Shown in pieces: positions 48,621 to 62,132 of a DNA stretch of 64,000 bases. The position numbers were made by a program, and so were the translations under genes. The stretch comes from Gymnogyps californianus (taxonomy: Eukaryota; Chordata; Aves; Accipitriformes; Cathartidae), in the NCBI RefSeq assembly GCF_018139145.2, contig NC_059471.1, positions 206,293,494 through 206,357,493 on the forward strand, read 5' to 3'. Position 1 is the first letter of the stretch, and every line of letters starts with the position of its first letter. Below the pieces are notes generated by a model. The model worked only from the letters and a program-made list of their open reading frames with translations. It ran no database searches and was not told the origin of the DNA.

Positions 48621-49644
48621 AGCTCACCATCTAGTTACTGAGATTAACCAAGCAATTGTCTGTCATCTCAAGCCACCGGGCATGCGTTTATAGCCAACCA
48701 TGAACAGGAGGTTTCACTAGAGGTTTAAACTAACATACTGTATCTTCCTTTAGCCATGAAAGCAGATTAGCTAATGTGTCTTGCTACTTATTTCCAGATG
48801 ACAAGAAGAGTACTTGCAGTAACTGTTTCTCAGATGAAGGGTTCTCAGATGAGGGAGAAGCCACCTTGATCATTTGTCATTTTATGAACATACCCTTGTT
48901 ATATGTATACAGAGCCTCAAATAACAGATTCTTCTCACCCGATCCTCCGAACAATAATATTTTAGCCTTTCTGCCATTCTGTTCCTTTATAAAATGAGAA
49001 CTGCCTTCTCTCAAGGGGATTAGAGCTGACACTCACTCAAATGGCTGCGATGATGAGTTGGATAGTTCCGCCTAGGAATAATGAAAAATAAGTTGTACAT
49101 GACATTTTCAACCTTCTTTGAACTTCCTGCAATTAAACACATTAACATTTTAAATTCTAATATTTTAACAGCTGCATAGGGATCTCCTTTGCACTGTGAG
49201 AATATCCTGGCTCTCTGCAACGACTGAGTGCCAACATTTGCTATGTTCCCATCCAGAATCCCCAGGACCTTCCAAATTGGTTCAAAAGGTACAGTTAAAA
49301 TAATTCTGCATATCTGGCTCCTCTGGGTTTGCAACCTTTCCCCATCCATTCAAAACAATTTTGCCACCCAGATATTACACACTATGTGTGGGCACTAGAC
49401 TAGTCACAAGCATTTGCATGCCTTCTTTCTAATTCAAAAGGCAGAAAATTGACATCGTGCAGTGTGGTTTTATGACCTTAATTCCTCATCTAGACCCGGA
49501 CAATAAGTTCTGGATTTTTTTTTTTTGGTTGTTGCTGATCCAAAACATTTGACATGTATGTACTTAAGCCTGGTTGAGAAGAAGATTCCATCTGACACGG
49601 ATGTGAATGAAATACGGCATAGCTCCTTTAGACACTAAATACAG
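48621..49644. other. AT-rich stretch without recognised genes
   Basis: Nothing recognised apart from a T-rich run near 49516-49527. A 109-codon minus-strand frame (49020-49349) has no recognised domain. Confidence 0.5.
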
Positions 49645-49702
49645 CTTATGCCACAGTAATCCTCTGAATTCAATGAGCTTGAGATGAGTTTGGCTCTCCC
49701 GA
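49645..49702. repeat. Possible relic of ancient amniote repeat
   Basis: GCCACAGTAATCCTCTGAAT then TCAATGAGCTTGAGATGAGT and TTGGCTCT resembles 'accactgtaatcccattgacttcaatgg...gagtgaatttggccct'. Weak match. Confidence 0.3.
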
Positions 49703-52700
49703 TATCTCGTCACCCACAGCTGCTGCAGTGCACTGCTACGTTCAATGTGCTGAACTCGCCTGCATAAAGCGGCACATCACCTCTGCAGGAAGGTGTGGGC
49801 ATGAGATTCAAGATGTGGGTTTAAGAGTCCATATTAGGCTCCTAAAACTTATTATAATTTATATATCAACACATACATAAAACTAGCCTAAATTTCACAC
49901 GTTCTGAAAGTATTCCCTTCCAAATGGCTTCCAGAGAGTCAGTACCTGTGCGTGGAAAAAAAAAAACCAAACAAAATCCCACCAAACAAACAAGCAACCC
50001 ACCCCAAAAGGGGCAGTATGATACAGGGAGAATGAGATGAAATAAAGAGCAAAGCATCTGAGATCCACCTCTCACTGCAAGACTGTTGTGCTAACTTAGA
50101 GTGCAGGGGCAGTTTTTAATTGCCGACTAAAAAGAAGATATCTGGGGCTATTTTAGATGGTTCTTGGACACCTGGCCACCAAGCTGCCCATCCAGAACAG
50201 CACAGGTCTCCATTAGCTCCTGTGCCATATCAATGTACCCTTTGCAGATGCCTCAGATATCCCAGGACATCTAAAATGGCATTAGGTGTCCATATTTATG
50301 CAATAGAGTCCTGCTCCAGATGTCACGTCCTGGCTATTTACTGATCTCTTAGTTTGCAGAATTATTCAGGTTGTTTCAACTCCTCTCCCCAAATATCAAT
50401 CTGTCTCAACATAAACTACTCCTGTGTGCCATCGTTTCCTTCAAACAAATAGAATAAACTCCTTTTACAATTGCAGTAATCTGTCTCAACTCTGCAACAG
50501 AAAAAATAACCAGCATCTTAATGCACATCGACTTCTGAAAAGCAGCAACCCTGAGTCAGACTGAACAGTAGGTTTATAAAACAGAACTATTGTAGTAGAG
50601 GGTAAGAAAAGACAACATATTGTATGCAAGACAATACAATAAGATATGCTTTGTGCAAGTTATTTATTCCCACTCAGCTTATTCCAATTCTGTTTTAACA
50701 GTATTTCTATATGTGTAAAGCTCCTGAAAACCTAAAGCAAAAAAATCTGAACAAATCTGTACAGGAAAAAATCCTAAGATTTTATTGGGTCCAATGCTGA
50801 TTTGAATATAATGAGACACTTCTCAGAAGAAAACAAAGTCTGATTTAAGAAAAATATTAAGGAGGGAAGAGACCAATGAGAGCAACACCTGTGATAGAGC
50901 AGTATTATGATTTCCTAACTGGTCAAAACCATATCAAAACAATAAAATGGAAGACTATGCTTAATTTGAGAAATGTGTAGTCGAGTTACTACTCCACAGG
51001 GATCTGCCCTAGTATTAAATTCCATTGCAGCTCTAGATTACACTTCTGCTGCTTGAGAACAAGAAAGGCAGAATAAACCCAGACAATACTTTATCTGCAT
51101 TGCAACTCGCTCCAAGTCAAGCCCTTTATTATGCTCAAACGAGCAATGGACAGGCTATCACTGCTCTCTGACAGCACTTCCTCAGGCTGGTCTAATAATT
51201 AAAAATAAATCCAACTGTACCATGACAATATTTACACAACATTAGTCACTGGGAAAGCTTTGGTGACTGTATTCTTTCCTTTTAATATTACATTTTAAAA
51301 TGCATGCTTGTGACTGCTGTGGAATCCTGTCAAGAAGGAAAAAAACCCGTAATTAAGACATTGCAGGAAACATCTACCTGCAGAACTATCCAGAATACAG
51401 TGCTGGCAAACCAGTGGTACTAGAGATATATTTGAAGGCCAAGAAAACATAGCTGGCTCCACATCTGTAGGTACTAAACTTAGACAGGGACTAGCTTTTT
51501 CTTGTTGTGTCCTCAGGGCATATTCTTGCCTCTGAACTTTCTTATGACATTTATTTTCACCAGTCCTTGACTACCTACCAATGCCTGAGATCCATCACCT
51601 ACAAAGTAGGACTCCTGAAGCCTAGAGGGAGATTTCATGGTACTTTACGCAGCATTAAACAAGGCGGTTAGGGGGAAAAAAAAAAAAAGAAGAAAGGTTT
51701 GATCTGAGATCGAAGCAATGCTTATTTCATTAATGTCTGTTCCCCTGTGGTTCCTTAGCTGTTTCTTGGTCATACTCTTTTCCTTCTGCTCATCACAAGG
51801 GTCAAAGCAATTTTTTGAGGGAGTCTAGAGGTCACACGAAAAATAGCATTTTCGTGAGCATACACACAGAGCATACGAAGTTATCTTTCTCTAAGGCCTC
51901 CGAGTTTCTTCTGGGACCCTTTATCTTCAATTCATTTTTATTCTGCATGGTAAGAACAAGCACACAGGAAGGTTTGGGTTGGTTTTCTTAAAACAGTGTT
52001 TCACTCCGTAATGATTTCCTTTAGGCATATTTCAGGTGTTCTAATTCATTAAAATTGAGCTATTTTCAAACAAACTAAAACAAACATAGGGAACTGTGAA
52101 TAGCTAAAATTTAAATATCACTTTCAACACAAAAAACCCCACTGATATTAGCAAACCTAACCCACTTATTTCTTGACTTGTCTTCTGTTTTCAAATTAAC
52201 AACATAACAATGCATAGCTTGAATTTTGCTCCCAGGTTAGTGTTTAAAGAAGGTTTCCTTTTAAGGTTTGTTATCCTTCACCTACTTCTCTCTCTCTACT
52301 ATCTGATTTCTTTACTCTTCTATCTCAAGACTGGAGCTAATGAGATCAGGCTGACCTGGCTGCCCAGGGAGGCAGCAGATTTGCCCTCCCTCTTACACCC
52401 TTCCCCTGTAGAAACCTGACACACCATTGCAGGCACCCCAGAGGCTCGCTCACTGGCAATTCTCTCCTGTCTTCTCTTCTCCTAGTGAGCAACAACAATA
52501 TAGGCACTTCTGTGGCTCTACAGATCAAGAAGACACATGTAAAAACTTTCATATCATATAATGGTGGATCTACCCACCATCTTTCAAATTAGAAATTTCC
52601 ACTTCCAGTAATAGGTTTTAATGTAAATAAGAGGCTTAAAGTGATACTATTCAGGTATTTAAGACAGAAATATGGATGAAGAAGAAAGGACAACTACACA

Positions 52701-54520
52701 GATAGCAGATGGTTTCCATCACTATATGCTTTCCATACACAGAAAATTATGGATGGGTGTATATTCTTCATTCAACATTACTCCTCTTCCTTACCTAAAA
52801 ATATCAATCATCAGAAGCAGCAAGAACCTGGGTAACAGAACAGAGAGTAAATTTTCAGAAGGGCACCAAGCTGGGAGGAACTGCCAGTACCCTGAAGAAC
52901 ATAATTAAATCTTGATAAATTGGAAATACACTTTAAAAAAAAAAATGCTGCTACTTAAGTTGATCACAGGGGACGGGGACGGGGACTCTAAGCAGGAAAA
53001 TGAACTGTAATGAGGAAGAGTTCCTTATATATTTTCTTAAGGATGAGAAACAACTGGCTTGATAGTACAAAAGGACCCATGGATTTCAATGGTTCCACCA
53101 TCCACCGGTCAAATATGTCAACCATCTCAGGCTGTTGTAGAAAAGGCAAACATCCTACTAGGAGGAGAGCATCAGACATACCTCCTTTCAGTCCATTCAG
53201 CCCAGGTAAATTGTCACAATTAGGACTGCTGTGATCAGTATTAGTCAATATCTGATACAGTACATTAACTCCTTAGGGACTCAAGAGAGTAGCTTTTCCT
53301 CCCTACCAAATGAACAGGTGCACCTCAAGGGCCAGGCTCTGATTTCCAGCTTAAAGACCTGAAAAGCTTCAAAGTTAAGCAGGCTCAGATAGGGAGCAGC
53401 CCTTAGGAAAGCCCTGCTTTGAAAAATTTGCATCCATTTCAAAACTGCAACTCTAAATTGTTGTAGCAGTCTCTCTGCTGCCTGGCAGAAAGTATGACTA
53501 GTGTATGTCCATACATCAAGAGAGATGTTAACCACTGGACAGAGTCCACATGGCACCAATAAGAATAAACAGAAGGATGGGGGCAGAACCCCAAACCAAC
53601 AATCAATCAGGACAGTTAAGTCTAAAAATAAGATGACTAATGAAGAGACAGAACATGAAAACAGTCTTCAATTACTCAAAAGGCTGCTGCCAAGAGTAAG
53701 AAAGTAATGTTTGCTAGAGATTATTAGCAAATGATAGACCCAACATCTAAGAATGATTAATATGAGATGAGATTACTGAAGAGCTCACTTGAAAATTTTC
53801 TCTGATGCAAGCCAAACAGCATGGTGTAGCTGAATTGGTTTTGTTCATCTCTGCCAGCACTCTTTGAAAGTTCAACACAGCTTCAGGGTTTTTTGTTTTG
53901 GGGTTTTTTTTAATTATTATTTTTTATATTGTTTCATCACTAGGAAAGCTCTCACACAACAGCACTGAGACTATAAGAGCGATGTAAGAACTTCACGCGT
54001 TGACTTTCAGGAATGTCCAGTTAAGCTACTGAAAATTCAGTCATTATTTTTCCACAGTTCGGTAAAAGCTGTATTTTATTTCTTAGTCAAAATGTCACAA
54101 CATTTATAAAACAAAGAGAGTAAGAAAAAGCATGCCCATTTTCTTTACATCTTTGACAGATTTCTACCATGATTCACGTTTTATTTGTGCTCAGGACTTT
54201 CAAATGACATTTGAAGTCCAAAAACTTCATGATGGAAGGAAGATCATCAAATGGAATATTTACAGGAAATTTATACAGTATTGCAGACATTAGAAAAAAA
54301 TCTTCTTTATGTAAATCAGACAGCAGGATAAGGAGATCATCTTTTAAACAGATACTGTACTACATTTTTATTAAATACTGTATTAATTTGTTGAGACTAT
54401 TAGGGAAAAGAAATTAATTTAAAACAAGTGGTTTTATATTTAAATAAACATTTCATGCAGCTTTTACTGGATTTGCATAACTGTTGATTGTTTTCAGCAG
54501 CTAAGAAGATCTGGGTGGGG
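49703..54520. other. AT-rich stretch without recognised genes
   Basis: No gene recognised. An A-run lies near 51670-51688 and (GGGGAC)3 at 52969-52986. At about 52345-52400 one frame gives LPREAADLPSL, close to the CR1 ORF2 C-terminal [12 protein letters not shown] very short CR1 remnant is possible there, but the match covers only some 50 bases. The segment at about 51100-51350 has few simple repeats and many TAATTA-like words. Confidence 0.45.
52969..52986. repeat. (GGGGAC)3 hexamer repeat
   Basis: Three perfect copies of GGGGAC. Only three G runs are present, so a stable intramolecular quadruplex is not expected. Confidence 0.9.
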
Positions 54521-54878
54521 AATCACAGAATGGTTGAGGTTGGCAGGGACCTCCAGATATCCTCCCATCCACCCCCCCTGCTCAAAGCAGGGTCACCTAG
54601 AGCAGGTTGCTCTGGGTCGTGTCCAGCTTTTGGGTATCTCCAAGAATGGTGATTCCACAAGCTCTCTGAGCTACCCGTGTCAAGTGTTCATCCACCCCAC
54701 CAGTTTAAACAACAACAACAAAGGTTATTTCTTATGTATGAATGGATTTTCCTACATTTTAGTTTGTGCCTGCTGCCTCTTGCCCTGTCACTGAGCAGAG
54801 TCTGACTCTGCTTTCTTTACACCCCCATCAGATATTCATACACATAGATAACATCCCACTGATCCCCCTCTCTCAGTG
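54521..54878 (-). mobile_element. Old CR1 3' end (minus strand)
   Basis: Begins AATCACAGAATGGTTGAGGT, the complement of a CR1 3' tail of the 'cacagaatcacagaatggttgaggttgg' type. It continues through CTGCTCAAAGCAGGGTCACC, TAGAGCAGGTTGCTC and ATCTCCAAGAATGGTGATTC to TTGTGCCTGCTGCCTCTTGC, CCTGTCACTGAGCAGAGTCT and finally ATTCATACACATAGATAACA. All are in the order of the CR1 consensus read on the minus strand. The middle is disturbed, with an AACAACAACAACAAAGG segment at 54708-54725 replacing consensus. Old and non-coding. Confidence 0.88.
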
Positions 54879-55254
54879 AATTTCCACTGAGAAGAGGATA
54901 TAAATTCCTGCTTTCAAGAGGGATGTTACGGAAGTCAATTCTAGTCAATGCATGAGGTCAGGGCCAGCACTTAGCCTGTTCCACCTATACTAAAGGATCA
55001 AAGTATGAGTGGCTCACTACAGTAAAAATAGAGCCCTTTTTAGGTCCCAGAATATACGGAAAATATAACTGGTATAAACCTGTGGCTCGTTCAGGCTGGC
55101 AGGCATAGTTACACATCACAAAATGTACAAGCTGATAATCAGAGGTGGCTGTGAACATGACACATTGCAACAGTGCTGTAGATGAGCACATGGGAACACA
55201 GGAAATTCAGTAAGGACACTTCTGCTAATCTCAGCTGCTAGTCTTAGTGAAATT
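54879..55254. other. AT-rich DNA, nothing recognised
   Basis: Nothing recognised. Frames here are short. Confidence 0.5.
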
Positions 55255-55300
55255 AGTGGCAAAATTCCCACTAACATCACTTGGGATGAAAATTTGGACT
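55255..55300. repeat. Relic of ancient amniote interspersed repeat
   Basis: GTGGCAAAATTCCCACTAAC then ATCACTTGGGATGAAAATTT resembles 'gtggcaaaactcccattgacttcagtgggagcagaatttggcc'. Same repeat type as 41953-42030. Confidence 0.4.
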
Positions 55301-56504
55301 TAAGCCAGGCAGCTGGGAATAATGAACAGTATGAGGGAAAGTTCAGATGTTGTAAGAGTCTGAACTTCAGAGTAATGTCCTACTGTTCTTTCATCTCTGA
55401 TCCAAAGGAGTCAGCTCTGCTGAATCCACTGGAAAGTGGACTGGTACCCACCTTCTTTCTCCTCTTTCTTTAATGCCTGGATGTTTATGGATTTGCCCTC
55501 CAAATATCCCATAGCCCGCCTTCCTTCCTTCACTTTGCAAAAGACACCTCACCTCTGCCAGCAGTATATCTCCCTCCTGCAACATCTGTGCATGAAGGAG
55601 CAGGATTTCCTTTTGAAGAGTAATGAAAGCAGTGAATTTCATTTTAATGTCTGCTAAGTCTGTCTGGGGTACACATCCAGCCTGCTCTTTCAGGGCAATG
55701 GATCTGACGATGAATAGGTTTCCAGGGGTTTAATAAAAATCCTGTTTCTAATATCCTAAATTACCTGGAGGCACTGAGACTGATAAACTGAGCTTAGGTT
55801 CTGATTATGAGACTTTGCCTTGATTTGCTAACATCCTTTGCCTGTGGTCAAGTTGTTAATTCTGACCATCCTGTCTCATAACTTAAAGCTACCCCCAAAA
55901 AACCTATCATTATACGTGGAGTCAGAAAACTGAGGAACGCTCTGAAAATACTTTCATGATGTTATTTTAAAGCTATTATCAAAGACAAACCAGATATTGC
56001 AGGTTACCTGCTGCAGCGGTTTTAAACTGAAGCTCTTTGCTGCCCTCTGTAGATACAAGCAAAAACTGAAAATTCGGGACACTGACAGTTGAATTGCATT
56101 TCCTTTCTAACTTTTACACCCTGACTTATTCACTAAAAGGCATGCAATATTACATTGTTTTCAGTACATTAAATAATCTCAAGCACTAGACTTCACTCTC
56201 CCTTCCCCAAAAGACACATTTACCTAGGTCTGGTTGTTTAAGACTGATACTGAGGTCAGACACAAGAGCATCAAATCTGTGCGTGCAATGAGCTGTAGAA
56301 GGTGAGAAGCCCATGAAGAAATCCAAACTTGAGATCTTCTCTCTCAGTTTTGTTCTAGTGCTCTCAGCATTTCAGTATCACAATGTGTATTTTGGAAATG
56401 GCAAAGGAAAAAGAGGAGTTTGCATGAAATAAAGGACGGTTGTAAAGTTTTCCTGAAAATGTTCCTCTCCATACATACCCTTCTCCTTTTTACTTTAATC
56501 CTAG
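55301..56504. other. AT-rich DNA, nothing recognised
   Basis: No gene or repeat family recognised. Confidence 0.5.
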
Positions 56505-56635
56505 TGCTGACAGCGACTCCCTTCATTGCCTTGGGCAAATAAAATACTTACTGTATCATTGGGGTGTTGCGGAATTATCATTTGTAAGGCACTTTGAAGC
56601 TGGAAAGTGCTAAGTATTATTATTATTACTGATGA
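56505..56635 (+). repeat. CORE-SINE/MIR-like relic with ATT tail
   Basis: CTAGTGCTGACAGCGACTCC then ATTGCCTTGGGCAAATAAAA parallels 'ctctgccacagactccctgtgtgaccttgggcaagtcactta'. After an internal deletion, GGGGTGTTGCGGAATTATCA and TTTGTAAGGCACTTTGAAGC then AAAGTGCTAAGTATTATTAT parallel 'gggtgttgtgaggattaat...gtttgtaaagcgctttgagatc...gcaaagtattattatta'. The (ATT)n tail marks the 3' end. Order and strand agree across the whole piece, making this the best SINE relic in the window. Confidence 0.6.
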
Positions 56636-59600
56636 AAGGCCTGTTGAAGCAAATATGCAAAACTACTCTTATCTTAAAACTTAACATAAAAGTCTGAAAT
56701 CCTGTAGGAATAAGCACTTTATAGACAGCCTTTCATTGCAACTGTTCTAGTTTTTGTGAAAACTGCCAAGGAAACAGCCACTTCTCTACAGCTCAAACTG
56801 GATGCAAATAACTATTGAAGGGATCAAATGGTGACGTAAAACACTTTCTCCTTCCTTTTTCCTAAATCACACACAGTTCCTGGACAGAAAAAAACATGTC
56901 CCATACTTCTAAGTATACCTGCCATAGCAAGTACTGTCATAGTAAGTACTGGTGAATATTTAACTGCATCACAGAGAATTTACTGACATGTAGAAATACC
57001 AGCCAAGTGGACACAGAAGGACTATGGCAACTTTCTGTTGGACTGTTTGCTAGACCAAATCCTCTGCATGGTGAGAATTGATATTACATGAGGGATAGCA
57101 CATGATCTGATTTCTGTTCCCAGCTCAGGCGCAAACATCCTTGGCAGCCTTGACCGTGTTACCTCAGGATCTGTAATTCCGCCTCCCGCTGCTAATGTGA
57201 GACAGCAATAGCAGAATATTTCTAGAGATGCTACACAGTGTACAGCAGAACAACAGGGCACATCTCTTTACATCAGCTGACAGAGTTGGGGGTGAGGACA
57301 ATGCCCAACTGGCACAAAAGCACTACTTCGCTGTGCTTAAAAGTAGTAGATTCTGTAATTTAATTTATAGCTTATTTTCTTCTTTAGCTCAATAGTTGCT
57401 CAGTTTTGGATAATTTGCAAACAGCTTTAGCTGGCTGCACCGTAGATGAGAATAACATTTTTCTCAATGGTCAGTTTTGACTTAATGCATGGGAGCACTT
57501 CCACACCGCAAACATAAATATCCTATAGCACTACTGGAGTTTCCCAAGTGAGAAATCCCAGAAATACTGAATGTCTGCTATCTGCACACAAAGTCCTCAA
57601 ATAAATATTTTCTTGATGTCTGTAAGGCAAAAAGAGGAGTTTTAACATTTCTATGAATAGTTTCTTCAGTGCTCCTTTCTGTTCACCTGAAGCTTAAGCA
57701 GGGTAGCACCTGAAACTTGAACACTGCAGCCTGGTGCTATAGCAAAGAACTTCAATGGGAAAAGTGATCAAGAACTCACTATACTATTGAACTTCTCAAG
57801 TTTTATTTTTTTGCAATTCTACTGCAGATATAACAAAAATGAAGTACAGCACCAAGACACACAAAGCTCTTTTCCCTTTCAGGGGTGAATTAAGGAGAAT
57901 AAGCACCTATGCAGAAAAAGCTCCCTATTGTGTTGCAACAGAGAGAATTTCCTATTAATATAAGATGTATTAATTGTTAATAGGCAGCAACCATCACAAT
58001 AAAATCCTAACATTTCCTAAAATTTCATTCCTATTTTGGAAAAATTAGGGCATATACTTGGTCACACACTGACTCAGTAGAGGACCCAAAATCCCTGAGA
58101 ATATGAGGAAGCAGGAAGGTAATTTTCCATTTACACAACGTTCCAACATTGTCATAGGAGTGAAAATTTTATTGGAAAACATAAAAAAGGTCTTCTTGAA
58201 GCTATATTTTTCAATAAGGCTCAAAAGACTGCTTATGTTCTATAATGCAGATGAATTGTTATTATAAAATAGCCCGATACAGTTATTATTTTTGTCGTAA
58301 TAAAACCCTTCAAACTTACTCAAAGCTCATTTGATTTATTCTTTCTTCCAAGCCAAAATATTTCAACCTCAACAAGCAAGGATGCTTTATTTCCCATTTA
58401 AATATCAAACTTAATCATACAAAATACTTCATTTTCTCAAAACAGAATTTTACAGTACAGAGTATCTCCAACAGAACTTCTGGTCAGATATAACAATAAT
58501 ATGAAGAATGAAAATGTGGCACAATAAAAACAACTGAGAATTGCTTATAACAGAGTAAAAGCTGCTGCTAACAGAGCTGTCCAACATTATTGCCTTAACA
58601 CAGCTACTTAAGCAGTAAGTAGCTAGTGCCTTCATTTGTGTTAAAACAAGCAAAGACTTTTAAAGAACAGTTAATCCAAGATGTTCACCACTTTTACGTG
58701 AATCGACAGCATGGCTTATCTTTATCTGCTTTTGTCAAGACACGGCTTCCTGCAGTCACAATCTCTTTTTCTTTTCTTTTTTACCAGGTCTGTAGAAGAA
58801 TATGTTCTTCAAGCAGAAAGCTTTTTTAACAGAAGGGAATGTGAAAGAGAAAAACATGACTAGAAGAAATGTTGAAGTAGAAAATTCAGTATCAGAGCCA
58901 GTATTCCCCTCCTAGCCAGGGAAGATGATCCCCAAATACACTATTTTCCAGCGGCTTTTTGTTTAGTTGCAGATTTTGCATTTAATTTCTCACAAGAAAT
59001 TTTTCTGGATTTCCAGCTTTTACAAATCATTGCCAAGTCTTATCACCGACAGTCAAAACTGTGACTCTTTTGGATTATGTTATGTACAGTGTGAATCACA
59101 CAATCTTAAAAATTACAGTGAAATTGATTCACCTAACTAAAGTCAATGGTATAGTTTGGAAAATGTGAATTCATTCCTCAATAAGGGTATTAACAGTGGT
59201 AGGAATACACAAGTAAACAAGATGGTAATAGGTCGTCAGCTGTTTGTTTTCAATATTCGAGCTCTTCCTATTTTTAGTATAGAGTAAGACAGGGTGAGCA
59301 GCTCAGCCTTGCTCCCACCTCTGCTGCCATTCAATAGGGACACAAAGCTAGTCATTTCTTCACCCTTGGCTACACAGCTGGCTACATTTCCTGGTCTGGC
59401 AAGCCAAACAAAATCCCCAAACAAGGGATTGTTTTGCCAGTAATTGGTAAAAAGTTTTGCCCTTTTTTTGTATCTCAGACATCATTAAACCTTTCCTACT
59501 CATACTGCTTGATTCCACATACATGAAGAAGGTAAAGAATCCTGTGGTCAATGGACATAAGCAAGCGTTTTCAGGGAGTCTAATTCACGTGACGTTGAAA

Positions 59601-62132
59601 CTGCCTGTGGCTCTAACATCTCTTATTTAAGGCTCCAAAAATTGCTAATATAGTAAAGTTTCAGTCACAGGAAACTTTAAGCTTGTCTAATATAGAGCAG
59701 GCCATCGGGCTAAACATTATCAATCAACTATTTCACTTGCACAAATTCAGTCTGGTGGCACTGACAAATAAAACAAACTGAATTTGGACATGCTCTTACC
59801 CAGTCAGCTGAATGTTCTTCTGACAACAGTGCTTTTAATGATAATTAACTGCTTTCTGTACGTGTCATCCCCTGTTCCCCCATCATCACTTAATAACCCA
59901 TGACCCAATGAAGAAGAAAGAAGGAGGAACTGTCTGAACGTAGGGCATGTGCACTCTGAAGGTGGTGAGAACAAATGGCTATTAAATCTATTTCTGGAAC
60001 AATCGTGCTTTTTCAAGAAAACATCCGACTCCTGTAGCCTTCTGCATAGCACCAGGAAAACAGCCCCTATAGCCACAAAGTGCAAATGCACAGAGCACTG
60101 AAACTTTTCATAGGTGTACCCTCAGTGCGACGGGCAATACTGGCAGGAAACCTCTTTGATTACAAGTCCATCTGAAGAAGAAAACGTGGAGTTACGCATC
60201 TCTTGCCACATAGGTGTTATTATTGTTTAGTGCTTTGCTGAACGATGGAGATGATCTTAGGAAAGGGTGACTTTTATTATTTGACACTTGCATTTTTCTT
60301 TGGTTTCTGAGGGACAGAATTTCTAAATTCTTAACTTCATGCAAGTCTATTGCTACGATACGTGCTCTTAAAACTTAATCCAATGCACAAGACTGAATTC
60401 TGCAGAATTCAGTGGACTTTTCCTCAGACTGCCTTTACTTTGAACCACGTTGCTCCTGGCAGCTGTACAGGAAAACACAAAGTGCTTTCTGCCCGCTCTC
60501 ACCGGTGGGCTAATTACTCACTGCACATACCACAGGGCTCGGTCCTCTTTACAAACCTATCTCAAATAGAGTAGTTACACAATCCCTCTGTTATAAATAT
60601 TTTAAGAGGATAAATTTACACATTAAATGTATAAAAGATACCTTATAAAAGACATTTTTCTTAAGAAACATTCTTGCTGCCACTGAGGCAGGGTAGCCGT
60701 AGTGCTAATTAACACAATTCACTCACTGCTGTCTACAAGATTAAAATATCAAACACTCCTGCCAAAGACTTAACAGATACTCAATGCACAATAGTTTTTC
60801 TAAACTTCTGGAATACCACTGAACAAGAATGTAAGCTTGAAGGAAAACTACAATTAGAGCTTTCTAAAACTGTAGCTTAACAACATCATACTGTTGTACG
60901 ATGCCTCATGCTCACCGCCTTTCCACAAAAAAAACACTCTAAGAAATGGGTAGAGCCTTTTAAAAAAGATTTCTCCCCACCTGCAAACTGAGCTGTACCA
61001 GCCTATCGGATGCTTTTCAGTACCAGGTTTGATCTTATTTTGAAACCAATACAGGAGTACTTATATCATCATTATGAAACTGTATACTCACAGAGATGCA
61101 CAGAGAAATCTAATTTGTAAAATTCTTGTGGGAATCAGATAAACCAGTCTGAGTTGAAAATACAATCTTTCAGACTTTCATTTTCTATTACTTTCAAGCT
61201 TTTCAAGGCTGATTACTCAAACAAGAAAAGGAAATGGAAGAATGGTTCTTTGTGCTTCAATTTTATAAAGTTTCCAGGGGAAAATACTCAATTTCTCCTG
61301 CAATTTTTTAAATACTTTTTTTAGAAAATAATAATAATTATGATAATATAAAGCTCCCTCTGAAAAAAAAACCCTGAGAAAAGACGATGTTTAGATCCTT
61401 AGCATACGCCTAGCACAGCCATGGAATACATCATGAGGTAAGATTAAACAGGACATTTTGAAACTCCTTATCACAATGATAAAATATGGTTAGCTGCATC
61501 CATAGTGATTTGGTGAATAGAGATTACTAGCCACTAATGCAAAGTTTAATACACCACTTGAAATACGTGGAAATTTCAGTCATCAGATACCAGTTAGTCA
61601 AGGATGCAGCCCATTAAAAAAGGCGGCCAGATTTACCTCTCCAGTGGCGCTTCTCCATTCACTCTAATGTAGCCACACCAGGCTGTGCTCACGGAGGCTG
61701 TCACACTACAATCTCCTCTAATCTGGAGTCTTTCTTATTCCAAACTTATTTCCAGAAAGCTCCAGAAAGGCAGACACTACACAGTGCCCGCAGCGATTGC
61801 TGGAGATGTTGGTACCACCCTTCACCGGGGGGTAGGTTTTCCAAAGCAGAGGCAGCCAGCCCAGCACAGAGTCAGTACTGCTCAAGTTTTACTCCTGATC
61901 CTCATGTCAATCTGGATCTAAGCTCTAGGTCTCTTTCAGTGTTGTTCCGTGCCTTGTTCAAAGCTGTTCCTACTCTTCCTGCCTGACTCCATTTGCTGCA
62001 TGGGTGTTTTGCTTCCCTGACCTTTGGTTCTGCCTCACCTCACCTTCAGCAAATCTTTCTGATCCCTGCTACCTCATTATCCTGGGAATGTGCCCAAAGC
62101 CTAAACCTTAGGTTTGACTGTAAAGAGCCCGA
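56636..62132. other. AT-rich stretch without recognised genes
   Basis: No gene recognised in 5.5 kb. At about 60221-60245 GTGCTTTGCTGAACGATGG resembles 'aagtgctttgctgaatcagg' of the same ancient repeat type as 7711-7748. An AATAATAATAATT run lies near 61327-61339. GC-richer unassigned patches are at about 57110-57200 and 61620-61910. Confidence 0.5.

Noticed and set aside
52969..52986. (GGGGAC)3 as a G-quadruplex
   Set aside because: Only three G runs; no fourth run close by.
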